Source: Nitrososphaerota archaeon
GTDB lineage: Archaea; Thermoproteota; Nitrososphaeria; Nitrososphaerales; Nitrosopumilaceae
NCBI GenBank assembly: GCA_028866655.1
Contig: JAGWHQ010000001.1
Coordinates: 115,198-179,197, forward strand
Direction of reading: 5' to 3'
DNA length: 64,000 bases
A program made the position numbers and the translations under genes. Of the stretch, positions 43,458-52,847 are shown in pieces. Within the stretch, counting starts at the first letter, position 1; the number at the start of each line of letters is the position of its first letter. Under the pieces are notes generated by a model. That model was given only the letters and a program-made list of their open reading frames with translations. It had not been told where the DNA came from and searched no databases.

Positions 43458-43742
43458 ATGGCAGAGCTTCCTCACAAATACGAAGTACCAGTGAAAGTTG
43501 TTCCAAAAGCTATCAAGTTGTCAGATCAAACAAAAGAAGAACTCAAGTCGTCTGGCATGATGGATGACAAGGGGAAACTCAAACTAAAAGGAGTTAGCCC
43601 GAAGATGCTCAAACGCATGAAAGAAGAAGCAGTGGACTGTCCTGTTGTGAAAAGCGAACTTCCATTTATCCAATGTTTTGTATGTCCTAATTTCCAGAGC
43701 AGAGTGTCAGGTCAAGTACTCTGCAAAGGCGATCCACTCTAA
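43458..43742 (+). CDS. Hypothetical Cys-rich protein (94 aa)
   Basis: Not recognised. It starts MAELPHKYEVPVKVVPK and ends with CFVCPNFQSRVSGQVLCKGDPL; with the earlier CPVVKSE that makes four cysteines near the C-terminus, a possible zinc or iron-sulfur site. The ATG at 43458 is used because ACTAGTAATATATTC, with its TATA-like core, is 27 nt upstream. The proS gene follows 43 nt later on the same strand. Confidence 0.65.
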   Translation: MAELPHKYEVPVKVVPKAIKLSDQTKEELKSSGMMDDKGKLKLKGVSPKMLKRMKEEAVDCPVVKSELPFIQCFVCPNFQSRVSGQVLCKGDPL

Positions 43743-43785
43743 AAACCAGAAAAGCTCATTAGTGTAACTAAAAGAAAGACTGGAA

Positions 43786-45228
43786 TTGAGTAAAGAGATA
43801 GGAATTACAGCAAAGAAGAATGAAAATTTTAGTGAGTGGTATACACAAGTAGTACTAAAAGCACATCTTGCAGACTATGCCCCAGTAAAAGGCCTCATCG
43901 TTCTCAGACCTTATGGATATTCAATATGGGAGTCATTAAAGTCGTCACTTGACCAAAAGCTAAAGGCAACAGGCCATGAGAATGGTTTTCTTCCAGTTCT
44001 GATACCAGAGTCATTACTAAGCAAAGAATCTGATCACTTTGCAGGATTTACACCCGAGGTATTCTGGGTCACCCATTCAGGTGAAACAGAAATTGGTGAC
44101 AAGCTTGCACTGAGACCAACCTCTGAGGCACTTGCATATTCAATGTATTCAAAATGGATAAAAAGTTGGAGAGACCTACCACTCAAGATTAATTTCTGGA
44201 ACACTGCATTAAGAGCAGAGATCAAGGCAACAAAACCATTTCTGAGAACATCTGAATTTTTATGGCAAGAAGGCCATACTGTTCACACTACAAAAGAAGA
44301 AGCAGAACAAGAGGTTACAGCAATACTTGAAATGTATAAAAAAACAGTTGAAGAAGAACTTGCAATTCCCGTGCTGACTGGCAAAAAAAGTGAAAAAGAG
44401 AAATTTGTTGGTGCAGTATACACCACAACAATGGAATCCATCATGCCAGACGGCAAGGCACTCCAGATGGGAACATCACACTTTTTGGGACAAAACTTTT
44501 CCAAGCCATTTGATGTCAAATTCTTGGACAAACAAAATGTAGAGACGTTTGCATGGCAGACATCATGGGGAGTTTCATGGCGTCTAATTGGAGCGTTAAT
44601 CATGATTCATGGAGATGACAAAGGATTGGTTCTGCCACCACGAGTTGCGCCAATACAGGTAGTCATTGTACCAATTTATTATTCACCACAAGACATGGAA
44701 CTTGTTCTAAGCAAAGCATCAGAGATAAAGCAAGTCTTGGCAAAACACAATCTTCGTGTGCATATGGATATTAGAGACGAAGTTACGCCAGGATACAAGT
44801 TTCATGATTGGGAGATGAAAGGTGTTCCTTTACGAATAGAGATAGGTCCAAAAGACATAGCAAAAGGTAAGATGGTTCTTGTCCGCAGAGACAGCCTCAA
44901 AAAAATCGATCTTGCATTTGAAGATACAGAGAGTGGAATTCTGGGCATGCTAGATGAGATACAACGGAGCCTCTTTGAGAATGCCAAGAATTTGTTAAAA
45001 GAAAAGACATTAGAAGTTACAGATTTGGACGAGTTCAAGGCAGAGATGGAAAAGGGTGCATTTCTTTATTCTCCATGGTGTGGACAGACAAAATGTGAAG
45101 AGGTGATAAAAGAATCAACGGGTGCAGATATCAGAGTAATCCCATTTGATGCAAAGACACAAGATTCCAAGTGCATTATATGCAAAAATCAGACCACCAT
45201 ACATGCAATCTTTGCAAGAAGTTATTAG
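43786..45228 (+). CDS. proS: Prolyl-tRNA synthetase, archaeal/eukaryotic type
   Basis: Class II aminoacyl-tRNA synthetase, 480 aa. Motif 2 is in LRAEIKATKPFLRTSEFLWQEGH, and the anticodon domain follows. The C-terminal zinc domain has four Cys (PWCGQTKCE and SKCIICKN), and the chain ends in Tyr, both typical of archaeal ProRS. TTG start 43786. A short spacer separates it from the Cys-rich hypothetical gene. Confidence 0.95.
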   Translation: MSKEIGITAKKNENFSEWYTQVVLKAHLADYAPVKGLIVLRPYGYSIWESLKSSLDQKLKATGHENGFLPVLIPESLLSKESDHFAGFTPEVFWVTHSGETEIGDKLALRPTSEALAYSMYSKWIKSWRDLPLKINFWNTALRAEIKATKPFLRTSEFLWQEGHTVHTTKEEAEQEVTAILEMYKKTVEEELAIPVLTGKKSEKEKFVGAVYTTTMESIMPDGKALQMGTSHFLGQNFSKPFDVKFLDKQNVETFAWQTSWGVSWRLIGALIMIHGDDKGLVLPPRVAPIQVVIVPIYYSPQDMELVLSKASEIKQVLAKHNLRVHMDIRDEVTPGYKFHDWEMKGVPLRIEIGPKDIAKGKMVLVRRDSLKKIDLAFEDTESGILGMLDEIQRSLFENAKNLLKEKTLEVTDLDEFKAEMEKGAFLYSPWCGQTKCEEVIKESTGADIRVIPFDAKTQDSKCIICKNQTTIHAIFARSY

Positions 45229-45290
45229 CAATGAATCATAGGTATAATGACAGTCTGGTGTTATATTATACCAAGAAGGTAATGTAGCCA

Positions 45291-45605
45291 ATGTCAGGAT
45301 CAAACCCTTATCGTGACAGGATTTACATAATCAAAGACATCATTCTCACACTGGTTCAATATGGAGAACTCAATCAGACAGCTCTTGTTAGCTTTTGTGG
45401 TCTGAATTTAAAAAAACACAAATCAATACTTGATGAATTGGAAAAAAATAATTTAATTCAAAGTGAAGAAAGACACCTTGGAAAACGCATCATAACAATA
45501 TACAAGCCAGCACAGGAAGGAATAGAGTTTTGTAAAACAATCTTGGAGCCTTATGAGAGTTTATTTCCAAGAAAGAAGAATGATCAGACTAAAAACGAGT
45601 TCTAG
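45291..45605 (+). CDS. Winged-helix transcriptional regulator (104 aa)
   Basis: A small wHTH protein: ILTLVQYGELNQTALVSFCGL forms the first helices, and KHKSILDELEKNNLIQSEE with GKRIITIYKPAQEGIEF gives the recognition helix and wing. This resembles the archaeal regulator group seen widely in thaumarchaea. It has a TATA-like GTTATATTATACC about 25 nt upstream. It shares a CTAG stop tetranucleotide with the convergent membrane gene. Targets are unknown. Confidence 0.75.
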   Translation: MSGSNPYRDRIYIIKDIILTLVQYGELNQTALVSFCGLNLKKHKSILDELEKNNLIQSEERHLGKRIITIYKPAQEGIEFCKTILEPYESLFPRKKNDQTKNEF

Positions 45606-45985
45606 TCAGAATCCAAGCCGTATTTTGATGCAATTTTTTTATCAATATCATCTTTTTGTTGGAGATATTCCCGGTATTTTTTATTCCATGATTTCAGTGT
45701 CTTATATTGCCTAATTCCAGTTATCATCCATCCCACAGATATTGCAATTATTAACCCAAGTAGTATGCTCAGTGCCACACCAAAGTCATATTCATTGTCA
45801 AGTACAATGAAAAAGTTTTTGTGAGTTAACAAGAATATCGAAAGTCCAATTGCAAAAGGTGCCAAGATAAAGCCGGAGATTGACACTCCAAGAAGAATTC
45901 TGCGTAATTCAAGAATTTTATTTATGAAATTATCCATTAAATCAAGTACATCAAAGCGAGAATGTTGTGTTTTGTCTTCGCTCAT
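45602..45985 (-). CDS. Two-helix membrane protein (127 aa)
   Basis: Two transmembrane helices (FILAPFAIGLSIFLL and LLGLIIAISVGWMITG), an N-terminal cytoplasmic segment and a charged, coiled-coil-like tail (WNKKYREYLQQKDDIDKKI). I do not recognise the family. It shares CTAG stops with the winged-helix gene. A role in membrane signalling is possible but not shown. Confidence 0.68.
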   Translation of the reverse strand: MSEDKTQHSRFDVLDLMDNFINKILELRRILLGVSISGFILAPFAIGLSIFLLTHKNFFIVLDNEYDFGVALSILLGLIIAISVGWMITGIRQYKTLKSWNKKYREYLQQKDDIDKKIASKYGLDSD

Positions 45986-46049
45986 ATTGATTTGGCCATT
46001 TCCTGTTTAAAGTTGACAGACTTTTTAAAAAGTATTTTGACAGTCAATT

Positions 46050-46544
46050 TTATGGATCCACAGTAAACGTGCCATTCATTTCTGGATGTATCTTGGAATA
46101 ATATGAATAGGTACCAATCTTGTCTGCAACAAAGTTTATGGTTTGAGCCTCAAAATACTTCAAGTGTCTAGTATGTACATTAAATGCATCAATGTTTAGA
46201 TCCTGGTCTGAACCTGTATCCTTGTCTTCATTTATCACATGTAATGCAACCAGTGTTCCTTGCGCAATGTGAATTGCAGGATCAGTGTTTGTACTAGAGA
46301 TTGATTTCTTTCCAGTTTTAGTAGACTGCTCATCATAATAATATCCTTGGTCATTGTGAGTTGCAAGTATGTAAACATTAGAAGCTGTTGCAAATACTGG
46401 ATGATTTTCATTTACTGGAACTGATGAAGTCCAGAGATAATATACACCACCTGCAACAGCTAGAGCAATAACTGCAACAGTAATTATCAGACCTTTTGTA
46501 ATTGGACTACTAGATTTGGCCTTGTTCTTTTGCTTTTTTCCCAC
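46050..46544 (-). CDS. Membrane-anchored cupredoxin-like protein lacking the copper Cys
   Basis: A 164-aa protein with an N-terminal transmembrane helix (about residues 17-38) and a cupredoxin-like exterior domain. The C-terminal loop reads YYSKIHPEMNGTF, close to the type 1 copper loop CxxHPxM but with Ser at the Cys position. A second histidine cluster is in FNVHTRHL. Blue copper sites need that Cys, so this may be a type 2-like site, a non-copper relative, or a metal chaperone. Thaumarchaea are rich in cupredoxins, so the fold call is plausible. Electron transfer is unlikely. Confidence 0.7.
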   Translation of the reverse strand: MGKKQKNKAKSSSPITKGLIITVAVIALAVAGGVYYLWTSSVPVNENHPVFATASNVYILATHNDQGYYYDEQSTKTGKKSISSTNTDPAIHIAQGTLVALHVINEDKDTGSDQDLNIDAFNVHTRHLKYFEAQTINFVADKIGTYSYYSKIHPEMNGTFTVDP

Positions 46545-46704
46545 TATAAAACCAGTAAATTCTGTGTATATTTAGGTAATGATTACCAAAGTTTAGCAAA
46601 AGATAATACTAAAAAATTAGATTCGATAACGCAACAATGCACAAGGAACAATTGATAGTAAAATATAATATTTTGAGATACAAAGTGGGGGCAGAGATTT
46701 CAGC

Positions 46705-47916
46705 ATGAGAAAACTAGAGATCATACTTGTTGCAATAACCATAGTTCTTGCTGCCACGGTTACATTACAATTTACAAATGGAAAAATGCTATATGATGCA
46801 TCACAGGGTGCAGCCCAAGGACCACCAGGCCCTCAGGGTCCACCTGGTCCACAAGGGCCCCCGGGGCCAGCAGGAACGGGGTCAACTCTTGAGGAACAAG
46901 ATTCGATCTTCACACAGATTTACAAAAATACTGAGAATTCCGTAGTACAGATAACAAGCAAGGTCTCAACAGTAGACAATAATTTCATAATCAATGGTCA
47001 ACCACTTTCAAGCCAGTCTACAAGACTTGGATCAGGTTTTGTATATGATACAGAGGGAAGAATAATTACAAACAATCACGTGGTAGAAGGATCAAAGATA
47101 GTAAATGTTTCATTTGTGGACGGCAACACCTATACTGCCAAAGTGGTAGGAACTGACCCAGGAAATGATATTGCAGTAATACAGATAATAGACAATTTTT
47201 CTGACGAGCGGCTTGTTCCACTAACTCTTACAAACTCGTCAAATCTTAATGTCGGGCAGCAGGTAATTGCCATAGGCAATCCATTTGGACTAAGTGATAC
47301 AATGACTACTGGGATTATTAGCCAGATTGGAAGACTGCTTCCAGATGAGAGTTCCGCAGGATTTTCAATACCAGATGTGATACAAGTTGATGCTGCAATA
47401 AACCCAGGAAACTCTGGTGGTCCTCTGCTAGACCTTAATGGCAAAGTAGTAGGAATGAATACTGCAATCAGTACCAGTACAGGAGACTTTGCAGGAGTGG
47501 GATTTGCAGTACCTGCAGATGCAATAACTAGAATAGCCCCAGTCTTGATCAAAAATGGAACATATACTCACCCATACCTTGGCATATCAGGAAGAAGCCT
47601 CGACCCCGATGTAGCACTTGCAAATGGATTGGCAAGAAACTTCAAGGGAGTAATAATTGAAAGCACCATCAAGGGTGGGCCTGCAGATAAAGCAGGAATA
47701 ATTCCTGCCACACCAGATCAGAACAACATCCCTCACGGCGGAGATATCATAACAGCAATAGATGGACAGCAGGTCAGGACAATTTATGATGTCATAGCAT
47801 ACCTTGACGACAAGAAAAATGTAGGAGAAAAGGTAGTTTTGACAGTATACAGACAAGGAAAATCAGTTGATGTAACAGCTACACTTGGTTCAAGACCAGA
47901 CCAGACTCCTAGCTAG
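46705..47916 (+). CDS. htrA: HtrA/DegP-type serine protease with collagen-like stalk
   Basis: Membrane-anchored quality-control protease, 403 aa. A transmembrane helix lies at about 5-25. Residues 39-59 are a collagen-like run ([19 protein letters not shown]). The trypsin-like domain has the triad His125 (TNNHVV), Asp155 (PGNDIAV) and Ser237 (NPGNSGGP). One PDZ domain ends the protein. HtrA proteases assemble as trimers, and a collagen run would also favour a trimeric stalk. TATA-like AATATAATATT lies about 35 nt upstream. It shares CTAG with the convergent AAG gene. Confidence 0.93.
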   Translation: MRKLEIILVAITIVLAATVTLQFTNGKMLYDASQGAAQGPPGPQGPPGPQGPPGPAGTGSTLEEQDSIFTQIYKNTENSVVQITSKVSTVDNNFIINGQPLSSQSTRLGSGFVYDTEGRIITNNHVVEGSKIVNVSFVDGNTYTAKVVGTDPGNDIAVIQIIDNFSDERLVPLTLTNSSNLNVGQQVIAIGNPFGLSDTMTTGIISQIGRLLPDESSAGFSIPDVIQVDAAINPGNSGGPLLDLNGKVVGMNTAISTSTGDFAGVGFAVPADAITRIAPVLIKNGTYTHPYLGISGRSLDPDVALANGLARNFKGVIIESTIKGGPADKAGIIPATPDQNNIPHGGDIITAIDGQQVRTIYDVIAYLDDKKNVGEKVVLTVYRQGKSVDVTATLGSRPDQTPS

Positions 47917-48488
47917 TCAAAAACATTTTTTGTTGTTTTAAAATTCCACATCTTGTCAGTTGCTTTTTTTATTCCAATTCTGGGACCCGATAGAATATCA
48001 GATTTTTTTATTTCAAATCCATCAGTGATGTACAGACTTGATTTTTTTGTCAAATCTTCGCCATATTCTTTTTTTGTTATCATCAATGCCTGAGTAAGCT
48101 TGGCAGGACCATTTGTCAAATTGGATACATCATCAGTCTTGCGTTGCCTTGACATGAGATCCAGTCCTTGTTTGGGTACAAGAGATCTGAGTAATACCGC
48201 ACCTGCTTCAAAATCTGGACTTTTAGCCACAGCATTTACGCAATAATGCATTCCATATGTAAAATAGACATAGGCTTGTCCAACAGGTCCAAACATTGCC
48301 TTGTTTCGGCCAGTCAGCCCACCAAAAGTATGGCTTGCAGGATCATCTTTGTATCGATAGGCTTCAGTTTCTATAATTATTCCAGATATTGTATTTCCAT
48401 TAATTTTTCTAACAAGTATCTTTCCAAGCAGGTCTTTTGCAACATCAACTGTATCCCTAGCATAAAATGAGCGTGCAAGTACCTTCAT
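47913..48488 (-). CDS. 3-methyladenine DNA glycosylase (AAG/Mpg type)
   Basis: Base-excision repair enzyme removing alkylated purines. Family blocks are ARDLLGK-like AKDLLGKILV, IVETEAYRYKDDPASH, GPVGQAYVYFTYGMHYCVN and NLTNGPAKLTQAL. It is of the eukaryote-type AAG fold, 191 aa. The start overlaps the udg stop by 4 nt, so the two repair glycosylases are coupled. It is convergent with htrA and shares a stop tetranucleotide. Confidence 0.92.
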   Translation of the reverse strand: MKVLARSFYARDTVDVAKDLLGKILVRKINGNTISGIIIETEAYRYKDDPASHTFGGLTGRNKAMFGPVGQAYVYFTYGMHYCVNAVAKSPDFEAGAVLLRSLVPKQGLDLMSRQRKTDDVSNLTNGPAKLTQALMITKKEYGEDLTKKSSLYITDGFEIKKSDILSGPRIGIKKATDKMWNFKTTKNVFD

Positions 48489-49066
48489 TGTGAAATTTCT
48501 AGGTCCAAACCCTTTCTTAATTTATCCAATGATTTTGCAAGCAATACAAAGTCGTCCTTGAGAACCTGTTTGAGACCAGGATTGTATATCACAGCAGCTG
48601 GATGCACAGTAACAAAATAAAATTGACCACTACTTTTTACAATCTTGCCACGATTTTTTGTTATTTCACTACCATCAAGTAATGAGCGATATGCAGTGTT
48701 TCCAAGTATGCAAATGATTTTTGGTTTTATGATTTCAATTTCTTCGGATAGATATGGCCTACATGCAATCCGCTCTTCTGTCAGTGGCTGTCTATTATCA
48801 GGCGGTCGGCATTTTACTACATTTGTTATGTAGACATTTTCTCGCTCAAATCCTGCATATGCAAGTGCCTCAGAGAGAATCTGTCCGGCAGTTCCAACAA
48901 ACGGTTGTCCTTTTAGATCTTCATTTCGTCCAGGGGCTTCTCCTACAAAGATAACATCAGAGTTTTTGTTTCCATTTCCAGGTACGGCGTTTGTTCTTGA
49001 TTTTGAAAGACTACAGTTAACACAAGAGGTTACCCTATTTTTTACATCATCTAGTTTATCAGACAT
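48485..49066 (-). CDS. udg: Uracil-DNA glycosylase, type 4 Fe-S
   Basis: Removes uracil from DNA. Cluster Cys are in CVNCSLSKSRTN and, further on, KCRPPDNRQP and ACRPYL. The active-site blocks are VGEAPGRNED, GQPFVGTAGQ and VTVHPAAV. The 193-aa length is usual for archaeal type 4 UDG. It is third in the kinase-tldD-udg-AAG operon, and the ATGA overlap with the AAG gene suggests coupling. Confidence 0.93.
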   Translation of the reverse strand: MSDKLDDVKNRVTSCVNCSLSKSRTNAVPGNGNKNSDVIFVGEAPGRNEDLKGQPFVGTAGQILSEALAYAGFERENVYITNVVKCRPPDNRQPLTEERIACRPYLSEEIEIIKPKIICILGNTAYRSLLDGSEITKNRGKIVKSSGQFYFVTVHPAAVIYNPGLKQVLKDDFVLLAKSLDKLRKGLDLEISQ

Positions 49067-49067
49067 G

Positions 49068-50486
49068 TTATGTTGCCACGCTTTTTACAATCGACTTGCC
49101 ACGTATATGTGGACCGCCATTTCCCATCCTCATAATTTGCATTGGATCGCCTTTTCCACAGTTTCCGATTGGCCTTACCTGAAAATCTTTCCCTCTTGCA
49201 TCAATAGATTCGAAAAACTCTGGAGAATTTCCCATAACAATCACATCTCGTAATAATTCACCGAGTTCTCCATTCTCAATTTTTTGTGCATACTGGCATG
49301 AGATACTCCAATTGTATCTCATCATGTCTATTGAAGGAATTTTCATATTAGATATCAAAAAGCCATTTTTTACATCTTTTATCATCTCTGCAGGATCCCA
49401 ATTTCCAGGTGTAATGCATGTACATGCCATCCTCACAAGAGGCATGAACGAATACCCAGTTGCCCTCATTGATGAATTGGGTTCTGTATCAAATAGTGAT
49501 GCGGTCTCTCGACTTTGCATGTGATTACACAGTACTCCATCTTCTACCAACATTTTTCTTGTTGCAGGAACACCTTCATCATCGTACTTGTACCATCCAA
49601 GACTGGATTGGATGGTAGGATCATCAATTACGTTTAGCTCAGAGGAGCCAATCTTTGTCCCAAGTTTTCCTGCCCACCATGCACCACCGGCCCATGCCAT
49701 TTCTTTTCCAAGAACTCTGTCAGCTTCAGATGGGTGTCCAAGAATTTCATGTGAAAGAAGTGCAACAAAATCAGGGTTCATTACCACGGCGGCTTTTTCC
49801 TCTTTTACAGTCTTGGCATCAAGTAGCGCATCAGCTTTTTCAGATATGGATTTTGATACAACCAGTATGTCATTTTTTCCAGTCACCATCTCTAATCCAC
49901 CCCTTCCTCCTTCAGTAGTATTGACAGACTCGGTCAATCCAGAATAACGCGCTGTTGCTGACAAGTTTGCCATAACATCATCAAAGTCTTGGGTGATTTT
50001 TGATCCTTCACTGTTTATGAAATACTTGTGAAACTTGTCATGATGCATTGATACAGATGATTTTATTATTCTTTTTTTGTCACGAATTATCTTGTCAGAC
50101 TCTAAACCAAGTTTCATCATCTCTTCCATATTTGGCTCGACTAGTACTGGGAATTGTATATCATCAGTAAAAGAGCGAATGTCTGCCAGTTTTATCATAT
50201 GTTTTTTATAATCTGAATAATATCTAGCTGCTTTGACTGTGTCAACAATGTTTTGTTGTATTATATCAAACGATTTTGGTGCAGAGACAGAGTAGAATCC
50301 CCATGCACCATTTACTAGGACACGTATTCCAAGACCAGAATCTCTTGATGAAACAAAGTTTTCAACCTCACCATTTTCAATTACAAATCCTTCAGTCTTA
50401 ACAGATTCGGCCCTTACATCACAATATTGAGAACCCACATCAAGTGCAATTTTGATTGCTTTTTCAGCATAATCTTCAAGCGACAT
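49068..50486 (-). CDS. tldD: TldD-family metalloprotease subunit
   Basis: A 472-aa TldD/PmbA-family protein. The zinc site is LLSHEILGHPSEAD with HExxxH, and GAWGFYS and LGIRVLVNG are typical N-terminal blocks. TldD acts with TldE in antibiotic-like peptide maturation and degradation in bacteria. No TldE partner is adjacent. It starts 8 nt after the histidine kinase stop and ends 1 nt before udg, in one operon with two repair enzymes. Confidence 0.9.
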   Translation of the reverse strand: MSLEDYAEKAIKIALDVGSQYCDVRAESVKTEGFVIENGEVENFVSSRDSGLGIRVLVNGAWGFYSVSAPKSFDIIQQNIVDTVKAARYYSDYKKHMIKLADIRSFTDDIQFPVLVEPNMEEMMKLGLESDKIIRDKKRIIKSSVSMHHDKFHKYFINSEGSKITQDFDDVMANLSATARYSGLTESVNTTEGGRGGLEMVTGKNDILVVSKSISEKADALLDAKTVKEEKAAVVMNPDFVALLSHEILGHPSEADRVLGKEMAWAGGAWWAGKLGTKIGSSELNVIDDPTIQSSLGWYKYDDEGVPATRKMLVEDGVLCNHMQSRETASLFDTEPNSSMRATGYSFMPLVRMACTCITPGNWDPAEMIKDVKNGFLISNMKIPSIDMMRYNWSISCQYAQKIENGELGELLRDVIVMGNSPEFFESIDARGKDFQVRPIGNCGKGDPMQIMRMGNGGPHIRGKSIVKSVAT

Positions 50487-50494
50487 GAATCATC

Positions 50495-52372
50495 CTATAT
50501 TGGCGTTCTACTAGTTTCTTCTACCTTTGAAAGAGTAAATGAGAAGGTAGTGCCTTTTGACATGACACTTTGCATCCATATGGTACCCCCATGCGCTTCC
50601 ACAATTCCCTTACATATTGACAAGCCCAAGCCACTCCCACCCTTTTCTCTCGTACTTGTAGTATCAGCTTGGTAGAATTTTTTGAATATCTTGTCGCTTG
50701 CATCAGGCGGTATGCCTTTACCATTATCTTTTACTGAAACCACAACATCGTGTTCTCTTTCTTCAAGTTGTACCTCCACCGTACCAGTCTTTGGAGCAGT
50801 TGCCTTGAGACTGTTTTTTATTAAATTGGTTAACACTTGAGATATTCTATCATCATCATAATATGCATAGATGTCTTTTTTTGGAGCATAGCTAAGCGTG
50901 ATCCCATCAATGATTGCTTGTGGTTGCATTCCAATGATTGTTTTTTCCACAGTTTTCTGGAGATTATTTTTCTCTTTTTTAATTCTAAGCTGCCCAAGCT
51001 CTAATTTTTGTGCATCAAGCAAATCCGAGATTAACTGTAATAACGTGGTTGCGCTAGAGCTGATAATTTTCAGTCTTTCCTTTTGAGTAGTGTTTAGCGG
51101 TCCAAGGTGTTCGCCTAATAATATATCAGAATACCCTTGAATTGGCACAAGAGGAGTTTTTAGTTCATGCGTAACCATTGCAAGGAATTCATCTTTTGCA
51201 ATCTCAATTTTCTTTGACTCTTCGTCTTTTTTCTGGATTGTCAAAGACATGGAGTTAAACGTCTCTGCAAGTTCTCCGACCTCATCTTTTGCAGAGTAGT
51301 TTATTTTTTCTCCGTAAATTCCTTCTTTGATACTACTGATTGCAGATATCAATGTCCCAAGAGGCATCAATGATTTTCTGATGGACAAAACAACTATGAC
51401 AAATATGATAATATCTGCAACGATGAACAATTGTACTATCACAACTTTATCATGTAATTGAGAGTCCACCATTCCGTTCCACTGGTCTACAAAACTAGAG
51501 GTTGCATTTAGCAACACATTTCTTTGAGAATTTAATTGTGATAGTGCAGCTCCAAAGTCTTTTGATAGTAGCGTATTTGATTCAACGTATGCCAATTTCA
51601 GATTGACAGATTCCCAGAGAGGATCAAGTTGTCTTATAGAATCAGAATTCTCTCGTGGAATTGCAGGTAGCGTTTCAGGAGTTATACCATATACGGCATA
51701 TTGCGGATTATCCAGTGGCAAGCCCTCCAATTTTTTTAGATCAGCATCAAATAGTAGACGGTCTTTTGTTAGTGATGAAGTGACATTTCCTCCTTCACCA
51801 ATTGAATACAATAATGTTTTTTCACCAATGTCTTTTGCGACATTTACCATTTCAAGTGCAATTATTTTTTGCCTATTGTAATTTCTATCTAGAGGGGTTA
51901 GATCATTTTCAACACCATTAGTTAATGAAATAAGATCGCCATTTTTGCCAAGTACATATGTTAATCCATCTCTTACTTTTGGATCAAAGATGGTCTCTTG
52001 TTTTATCTTTTCAGCATCTGCTTTGTATGGAATCCACGCATCTCCAACTTGTTGATATGCAGGGGCTAATTCAGATGGAACTGCAACCACATTGAGACCG
52101 CCGATATTTCCTCCCACTCCAAGTCGAGCATAAGTGTCATCAAAATCAGTTACTTGTTGTTCCAAAGTTGCCCTATCACCTTCATTACCACTTGCAATAG
52201 AGTTTGCAACACTACCAATTCTTTCGACTATAACCTTGAGATCACTTGCAGAGCTAATAGAATGTAAAATATCCTGATTTTGTTCTGATGTAAATATCAA
52301 GAGATAAAAATTAATAGCAGAGACCCCAATTATCACACCCAGTAAAAGATATGTCTTTAGAGTGAGCTTCAC
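50495..52372 (-). CDS. Sensor histidine kinase (membrane, HAMP-HisKA-HATPase)
   Basis: A 625-aa sensor kinase using a GTG start at 52372; the longer ORF in the track overlaps the divergent Hpt gene. A transmembrane helix near the N-terminus and one around residue 360 bracket a large exterior sensor domain. A HAMP linker, HisKA (VTHELKTPLVPIQGYSD) and HATPase blocks (NLIKNSLKA, DNGKGIPPD, GSGLGLSICKGI) follow. First gene of the HK-tldD-udg-AAG operon. The ligand is unknown. A divergent promoter separates it from the Hpt gene. Confidence 0.9.
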   Translation of the reverse strand: MKLTLKTYLLLGVIIGVSAINFYLLIFTSEQNQDILHSISSASDLKVIVERIGSVANSIASGNEGDRATLEQQVTDFDDTYARLGVGGNIGGLNVVAVPSELAPAYQQVGDAWIPYKADAEKIKQETIFDPKVRDGLTYVLGKNGDLISLTNGVENDLTPLDRNYNRQKIIALEMVNVAKDIGEKTLLYSIGEGGNVTSSLTKDRLLFDADLKKLEGLPLDNPQYAVYGITPETLPAIPRENSDSIRQLDPLWESVNLKLAYVESNTLLSKDFGAALSQLNSQRNVLLNATSSFVDQWNGMVDSQLHDKVVIVQLFIVADIIIFVIVVLSIRKSLMPLGTLISAISSIKEGIYGEKINYSAKDEVGELAETFNSMSLTIQKKDEESKKIEIAKDEFLAMVTHELKTPLVPIQGYSDILLGEHLGPLNTTQKERLKIISSSATTLLQLISDLLDAQKLELGQLRIKKEKNNLQKTVEKTIIGMQPQAIIDGITLSYAPKKDIYAYYDDDRISQVLTNLIKNSLKATAPKTGTVEVQLEEREHDVVVSVKDNGKGIPPDASDKIFKKFYQADTTSTREKGGSGLGLSICKGIVEAHGGTIWMQSVMSKGTTFSFTLSKVEETSRTPI

Positions 52373-52436
52373 AAGAAAAAAAATGACATTGGCGGGTATA
52401 AAAGTTAGTATAAAAGATATGTAGTAAGTAGTTAAA
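52373..52436. promoter_or_regulatory. Divergent promoters of the histidine kinase and Hpt genes
   Basis: The spacer has two TATA-like elements: GGTATAAAAG and, a few bases on, AGTATAAAAG. Their complements also supply CTTTTATAC boxes for the kinase. The paired arrangement allows co-regulation of both arms of the relay. Confidence 0.5.
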
Positions 52437-52805
52437 ATGTCAGACGAGTTTCTCAGGATGGCAAGACAAGAGATCCAGTCAGAGATAGACAACTTGAAAA
52501 AAATCTTGCTTTCCTGCACAAATGACGAACAACTCTATGAAGAATCTGACAACATTGAGAAGCACATGCACAAGATAAAGGGCCTGGCTCCCATGATGGA
52601 ACAAGGAAAAATGGGCGAGTTTGCCAAAATAAGCGACATGCTGGTAAAATATATTTCAAGTCACGGCGTATTGGATGGTTCACATGACATCATCTTAGAT
52701 GCAATAAAGAAAATGGCTAGCCTTTTTGATGGACAGACAAATATCAATATAGATGATTTTAAAAAACATGTCAAAAGTAGATACCCCGGCATTTTTGAAT
52801 TGTAA
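52437..52805 (+). CDS. Stand-alone Hpt phosphotransfer-like protein (122 aa)
   Basis: A helical-bundle protein with KHMHKIKGLAPMM, close to the HxIKG phosphohistidine site of CheA-type Hpt domains; His is in the KxIKG context. No kinase domain is attached. It probably relays phosphate between the divergent histidine kinase and the CheY-like protein 42 nt downstream. The assignment is based on the short motif and length, so I keep moderate confidence. Confidence 0.72.
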   Translation: MSDEFLRMARQEIQSEIDNLKKILLSCTNDEQLYEESDNIEKHMHKIKGLAPMMEQGKMGEFAKISDMLVKYISSHGVLDGSHDIILDAIKKMASLFDGQTNINIDDFKKHVKSRYPGIFEL

Positions 52806-52847
52806 ACTACACTTGTAATTATATAGTGCAAACTCGAACGAACTATC

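Noticed and set aside
52373-52519. N-terminal extension of the histidine kinase in the ORF track
   Set aside because: It would overlap the divergent Hpt gene and read through both TATA boxes; GTG 52372 gives a normal membrane-kinase N-terminus.
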